Of a stretch of DNA of 64,000 bases, positions 59,201 to 64,000 are shown piece after piece; position 1 is the stretch's first letter; every line of letters starts with the position of its first letter. The notes under the pieces were generated by a model. That model worked only from the letters and a program-made list of their open reading frames with translations, ran no database searches and was not told the DNA's origin. Source of the stretch: Serpula lacrymans var. lacrymans S7.9 (lineage: Eukaryota > Basidiomycota > Agaricomycetes > Boletales > Serpulaceae); the NCBI RefSeq assembly GCF_000218685.1, contig NW_006763294.1:310001-374000 (forward strand). Direction: 5' to 3'. Position numbers and translations under genes: made by a program.

Positions 59201-60554
59201 TAAGGACGACTCCTTCTCCCTCTCCTGTCAGGGAGAAGGAAGAGACATTTTCTAGTGTGGCACAGAAGTCTACCACCTCCCTTACTACAAGTCCAAGTGC
59301 AAAATCAACTGCAGGCTTGAATACCAAGCTGACCATCGTCCCGATTCCCATTTCCCCTGTCCTCGAGTCTCCCTCACTTCTACATCCCATTCCTTATGTC
59401 CCGCTTACATCCCAGGGAATGCCGCAATACAGTATGGAGGCATTCAAATCGGTGCGTAATATATTCTGCTATAACTTTGACCTTCTATACCCCTTCATCG
59501 TCATCTTATAATTGATCCCAACTCCCTTTTCGTTCGTGTTAGACCTAGAATGCTTATCCACACTTCGTGATAGGTCTGGCGCGAAGCATGTGCTCCTTTA
59601 TATTCTTGTCGCTGCGCTATTTGTGAGCGCACCCTGATAAAATTGCAATTGGCGGCGACATTTTCGGGGGGAGTTCGACCAAGCGAGCCCGTACAGGTCC
59701 CGGTCCAGGTTTGTTTATCTTGCTGCGAGAGTTGAATGCAAACTGAACGTTTTCTCCACATTCGTTGTCTACCCATGCAGAGTCAGAATCAGTTAATCTA
59801 TGCCACTCATCCGCAACAGCGTGCTGTCGATGTTGTTCGTCTCGAGGAGCAGTCCCCACGTAGGTTCTTTGAGGAGGAGGAGGAAGAGGAGGAAGAGGAA
59901 GTTTATGCGGAGGAAGAAGAGGAAAGCGAAGAGGGTGATGATTTGGAATTTAGTTCAGATGAGGCTGAGAATGATGCTAAGACCAGGGCGGGTCGTAGGG
60001 ATTTGAGGGTGGTTGGGGACCCGGGGACAATTGGGAAAATCTACCTAAGCTTGCCTCCTCAAGTGCATACACGACAGACACAGCAGTCGGTGACGCCAAG
60101 GAAACGGTCCTCTGGAGATCTGGACGGCGATCATGTCGACCGTGACTCGGGAAATGGCGCACAAGAAACGAACCAGTCCCAAAAAAGCGGCACACCGCCC
60201 AAGCGCCCGCGAAGAGAAGCGAGTGACACAAATCCTGTCCTGGCTGTCACTGCGCCTACACCTGATAATCGAGGAGACGCAGAGTCCAAGGCGAGATCCT
60301 CACAGTGTAGTACCCCAGCGGAACAAGTGAAATCGTCCACACCCACACGCCAGCGGAAGCGGTCATCTGAGGAGATCGATACCTCTGGAGATAATGTTAG
60401 TGTTGGTAACGGTGGCAACAGGGAGTCTGTCGATAATGCGAAGCGTGCGCGTGTTGATAACAGAGAGATGTTAAAAGCTGGATTAGTGAAGGGGGGGGAA
60501 CTGGATGGTTTATATGTTTTCGAGGCGGAAAGCGGGGGTGTGGATATGTCTTAA
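56204..60554 (+). CDS. Large F-box-like/Cys-rich nuclear-type protein
   Basis: Five exons (56204-56382, 56496-56659, 56873-59451, 59574-59708, 59781-60554), 1,276 residues. After a Ser/Thr/Ala-rich start, LPPDIIRIIATHYL..LMRVSPAWKAALETHLFWYQ looks like a divergent F-box. Cys pairs CIVC, CGVC, CC and CRSC (about residues 170-330), with CKDH, suggest metal binding. The middle is long, Ser/Asp-rich and disordered; ALCEQAYRAYQKQLRLILLP (about residue 750) is a helical block. WREACAPLYSCRCAICERTL gives another Cys cluster. The C-terminus has a Glu-rich run (EEEEEEEEEE) and basic NLS-like PPKRPRRE. It appears to be an agaric-wide hypothetical protein; function unknown. Confidence 0.75.
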
Positions 60555-60888
60555 TACTGTACGTGTTATTGTTTGACCACGATACAAGTTCTACAAAAGG
60601 GAGGGAGGCGGATGCCCGAGACGATAGAGAAGCCAGAGTTTCATTGTGCACTATATTGTATTCGTATTCCCATTCGTTTTCATCAAAAAATCACGGCAGT
60701 CTTGCTCCTTTTGATTTACTCTCACCTTGTAATTATTTATTCATCCTCTGCAATTGTACAATTGTATTATACACCGCATACTCTCATTCAGTTATCGCAG
60801 TGTAAAAATGAGGTTTGGTTACCAGCTTCAAAATGGAAACTTCTCAACCAACTTTACAACAAGAGATAAAAATACTTCTAAAACCAAT
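60555..60888. other. Intergenic
   Basis: 3' flank of the large gene. Nothing recognised. Confidence 0.45.
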
Positions 60889-60967
60889 GCCCGCTGGCTG
60901 GATTGAACAACCGACCTCATCATCACTGGCATACGAGTGACGCGCTCTACCACTGAGCTAAGCGGGC
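60889..60967 (-). tRNA. tRNA-Thr(CGT) with an 8-nt intron
   Basis: Minus strand: acceptor GCCCGCT pairs with AGCGGGC; D arm GCTCAGTGGTAGAGC; anticodon stem CGTCA pairs with TGATG; loop CTCGTA-A interrupted after position 37 by TGCCAGTG; variable AGGTC; T arm GGTTG-TTCAATC-CAGCC. The anticodon CGT reads ACG (Thr). The only way to obtain a 7-nt loop and 5-nt variable region is to remove the 8 nt at the canonical intron position. Confidence 0.93.
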
Positions 60968-61489
60968 ATACGAGTGCAATCGTTTGAGATCCTGATGACG
61001 CCATTATTATCTTCTGCTCCTTTCCAAATGTATGTATTCGAAGACTCGCAAGAAAATCCCCGACTTATGCCACTCATCCTCTTGATTTATGACCATCGCA
61101 TACCACCGCCAGCTTGCTAAAAGTCAAATACCTCTAGGGCGAATCACACCACCACACTCCACGCACAATATAAGACCAGTTGCTCATTGATTTTCAACAC
61201 TCTGGCTTTACACTAACCCAAAATTTAAAGCTGCCGCCTACGTCAAACTGGATAGTACCGCATTGGAGCAAAAGGAAAGCTCTTTCCGCTATGCCATGAT
61301 TTAATATAGGTTCGGATGGGAATGTGGGCGCTCCGTCTGGATCGACACAGAGCTCCCAAGTTGGCATTCACCTCTTCATGACATCATATCTGGACTCCAA
61401 CCTCGCTCTGGCTACGTTTTAAAACACATCCGTCTCCTTCTTACCTCGAATAACAACCATATCTCTCCAGACACCCTTATTCCTTCATA
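60968..61489. other. Upstream region of cytochrome c
   Basis: Promoter/leader. No coding feature supported. Confidence 0.4.
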
Positions 61490-62038
61490 ATGCCTTACGC
61501 TCCTGGTCTGTCCATACTCCAGCTTCATGGATGTCTCGCTGACTCGGTAGTCACTTGTATTTGCAGGTGACGCCTCTAAAGGTGCTAGCATTTTCAAAAC
61601 GCGGTGTGCCCAGTGCCATAACATAGAAGAAAGCCAGGGAAATAAAATAGGACCCAATTTGCATGGGTACGTCATCTAGGGTGTTTATCCAAACTTTTAG
61701 GCACTCAATCGTACTCCAGTCTCTTCGGTCGCAAGACAGGTCAAGTCCCAGATTTTTCATACACCTCGGCCAATAAGGAGAAGGGTATTACATGGAACGA
61801 GGAAACTCTTTTTGAATATCTTGAGAAACCTTCTAAAGTACGTGTTCCATCATTACTGTGGATAGCAGAACCCAATGTTGGTCCCAGTATATCCCAGGAA
61901 CCAAGATGGCTTTTGCAGGATTGAAGAAAGAAAAGGACAGAAACAATCTCATCACCTACTTAAAGGAAGCGGTAAGTCTGTCTGATTAAATTCCTTTCCT
62001 TTTTTTCAGTAAGCTAATACCCTCCATAGACTGCATGA
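61490..62038 (+). CDS. cyc1: Cytochrome c
   Basis: Mitochondrial intermembrane-space electron carrier between complexes III and IV. Five exons (61490-61505, 61567-61666, 61720-61837, 61888-61971, 62030-62038) give 108 residues, the normal length. The haem-attachment motif is CAQCH (Cys19, Cys22, axial His23), GPNLHGLFGRKTG follows, and the axial Met85 lies in [11 protein letters not shown]. The C-terminus [12 protein letters not shown] is typical. The first coding exon is 16 nt and the last 9 nt including the stop. Looks fully functional. Confidence 0.97.
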
Positions 62039-63287
62039 GCGTTGATGATATTGACTCTTACCCACGTGTGGCACTACTATAGAATACAACCGCATGTTTT
62101 ACTCGATGGCTTTGTTGTTTTCCGTCGTATAATAGATTTTTAATTCAGAGATGTGACTGCCACCGAATATCAAGCCCGATTTCATTGTCTTTATCGCACA
62201 GACACGGTATTCCTGGACCCGTAGGTTCCAGGTTTCCAAAGCACAAATGTCTGCTGCGTTTTCCAAGGACCTTTTAGTCATTACTCATTTACGTTTACCT
62301 TTCTCGCACCTCATTCCGTCTATTGTCACGTGGCTACCTTGGTGCTACTCACTCTTGCATCCATTGTACGTTGTTGCTCTGCGATCGCTGTAAAGACCGC
62401 ACAAAATGTTAACTGTAATGGCCTGCTGTGTGATCTGGACACAGCCGGGGCCAGGTCTGCCCAGAGGGCAATGGTTATCTATCATGTATATACTTATAGT
62501 TGGGTCGATGCCAGTTCATCGCGGCGCTCTTAGTAATCTTGCACATGCCAGTACATTTCGAGATGCTATCTCATCAACTATAGTAGTTGAACGTCAATAT
62601 ACTCACGTCCGAATTCAGCCTCCTGACATAACCTATTCGTAAGACTTTATCCAGGCAAGGTATAACTATAACTGTCACCTGAATCATTTCTTCTCATTCA
62701 GCACTCGTGATATCTCCACCTGATTGTTAACATTTCATCAGCACCAGCGAGTAAGCCTAGCTAACCAAGTTCGCTTTGGAGCGTGGGGGCAAATCAAAAA
62801 AGCCTCCGATCTTTGTCTTGTGTCTTCTCGTACATACTGACAAAAATCGGCGCGAGTTCTATCTCTGACAGTAAGTCAGTTGCCTAATAGTCGCACTTAT
62901 CCTAAAGAACTCACACGAAATTACCCAAAGTTCCTTCACTTGCGCACCTGTGTCTATGAATATTATACACAAGTCAGTTTGCCCCTGGCTCTCATTGACA
63001 ATCCTCAATGCCGATTCGGAGTGACGTCGATATATGAAAAAACCGCACTTGTCATGCCTATCCACATAAACATATGATAGACGTGGATTTTCTAAAAGGC
63101 AATATATACCATAAACATAAACGTTCCCCCGACCCTTCCGATCACGTTGTCGTGCAATACATCATCCACCTCTGGTCAGCGGCTTCGTGGTGAGAAACAA
63201 GCTCGACTGTTACTGCTTATAAGCTCGGATGAAAATATCTTCTTCTGTCCCATTGTTCTCCCACAATTTTCCCAAGGCCTGCTACTA
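62039..63287. other. Intergenic
   Basis: No gene recognised. Short open frames at 62330-62642 and 62880-63077 lack domains. The right end is the leader of the P450 gene. Confidence 0.4.
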
Positions 63288-64000
63288 ATGATTTTGGATC
63301 ACATATCAGTCTTCGCGCCCGTCTTACTTGCGACCGGCCTCGTATATGGCCTCTATCGTCGCTACACACGCGTGTCTGTGGCGGACATTCCAGGCCCTAA
63401 ATCCGACTCCTTTTTACTAGGTTTGTCCGATTGAGCCCAAGAGACATCGTCGTTATCCAGGAGCTCATCTTTGCGTTCATTATCCTTGAAGGTAACTTGC
63501 GCGAACTCTATCAGGGACAAGCAGGCGAGGCCGATTTTAAATGGCAAAGACAGTTTGGAGACCTGGTTCGAATCAAGAGTGCCATTGGGGTTAGTCTCTT
63601 TCACAAATGGGGATATAAACAAACGTTCTAAACACACCTGCTTTTGGTAAATCAATATCACTTCTAGGATGACGTGTTGTTGGTGTCTGATCCCAAAGCA
63701 CTTCAATACATGTTTCAGACGTCTGGTTACAATTTCCCGAAACAAAAGGAGCGCCGTGTTGTCTCGCGCCTGCTGAACGGACCTGGCATCGTCTGGGCAG
63801 ACGGTAAGTCGTCTTTTTGTTGTCTTGATACGAATGGTAGTAAGGTTCTGATTTTACATCGCTGTTTACCTCGATAGGTGATGACCATAAGAGACAGAGG
63901 AAGGTTATGCTGCCCGGTTTTGGTGGCCCAGAGTCGAAGGCGTTCGTGTCCGTGTTCAGAGGCTATGCCAGCCAGGTGTGTTTTCGTCTTTTTTTGATGA
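63288..64000 (+). CDS. Cytochrome P450, 5' part, runs off the window
   Basis: Paralog of the P450 at 26315. Exons 63288-63420, 63492-63589, 63668-63803 and 63878-63975; the next intron starts at 63976. N-terminal anchor HISVFAPVLLATGLVYGLY, then DIPGPKSDSFLLG, GEADFKWQRQFGDLVRIK, LVSDPKALQYMFQTSGYNF, and the C-helix DDHKRQRKVMLPGFGG. Exons 2, 3 and 4 (98, 136, 98 nt) have exactly the lengths of their counterparts in the first gene. Haem and oxygen-binding motifs lie beyond the window. The 71-bp first intron uses GTTTGT. Confidence 0.92.

Noticed and set aside
58740..59390. 216-codon minus-strand ORF
   Set aside because: Lies opposite the Ser-rich coding region of the large F-box-like protein; it is a shadow frame.
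1..64000. CRISPR arrays, operons, ribosome-binding sites and prokaryotic terminators
   Set aside because: None seen; intron-rich genes show the window is eukaryotic nuclear DNA, so these feature types are not expected.

Overview
The window reads as nuclear DNA of a mushroom-forming basidiomycete (Agaricomycetes). Evidence: introns are dense, short (about 50-60 bp) and GT..AG; genes such as CWC15, YAR1, cytochrome c and a RIB2/PUS9-type pseudouridine synthase are split in the usual basidiomycete way; and the transposon mix (KDZ, PIF/Harbinger with a Myb/SANT partner, Crypton-type tyrosine recombinases, solo LTRs) is typical of that class. All coding joins below were made by eye; where an exon list is given I checked that the exon lengths sum to a multiple of three.

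Layout. 1-14 kb is a transposon graveyard: a decayed KDZ transposase (1.43-3.24 kb, minus), an orphan ORF, an LTR-like repeat, a Crypton fragment cut by a PIF/Harbinger element (from 5.25 kb), the 5' half of a second KDZ gene running into a 514-bp assembly gap, and two further Crypton copies. The Crypton at 10.85-13.99 kb carries four insertions, one nested in another, each with a visible 5-bp target duplication. 14.9-20.3 kb holds an apparently intact NACHT-ankyrin NOD-like receptor (1,700 residues, about 31 ankyrin repeats). 20.6-24.0 kb holds two housekeeping genes facing each other (pseudouridine synthase, CWC15). 26.3-30.0 kb holds an intact P450 and a small possible beta-trefoil protein, followed by an NLR relic (30.2-31.2 kb). 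32-35 kb holds ORFs I cannot identify. 35.9-39.4 kb has a YAR1-like ankyrin protein divergent from a multi-pass membrane protein.

41-53 kb is an accessory block: a six-repeat propeller-like protein, an aldo/keto reductase, an alpha/beta hydrolase, and a tandem segmental duplication containing two F-box-like paralogs, with a broken NACHT gene lying inside one copy only. 53.6-62 kb returns to ordinary genes: a secreted double-psi beta-barrel protein, a 1,276-residue protein with an F-box-like start and Cys-rich segments, an intron-containing tRNA-Thr(CGT) and cytochrome c. The window ends inside a second P450 whose exon lengths match the first.

No pathway or operon logic ties the window together. 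The strongest non-routine signals are the insertion stack in the Crypton, three NLR loci in different states (one intact, two broken), and the duplicated F-box/hydrolase segment with a conversion-like patch. I did not find a clearly new biological system; the NLR set with its shared N-terminal signature is the best candidate for a self/non-self recognition role.
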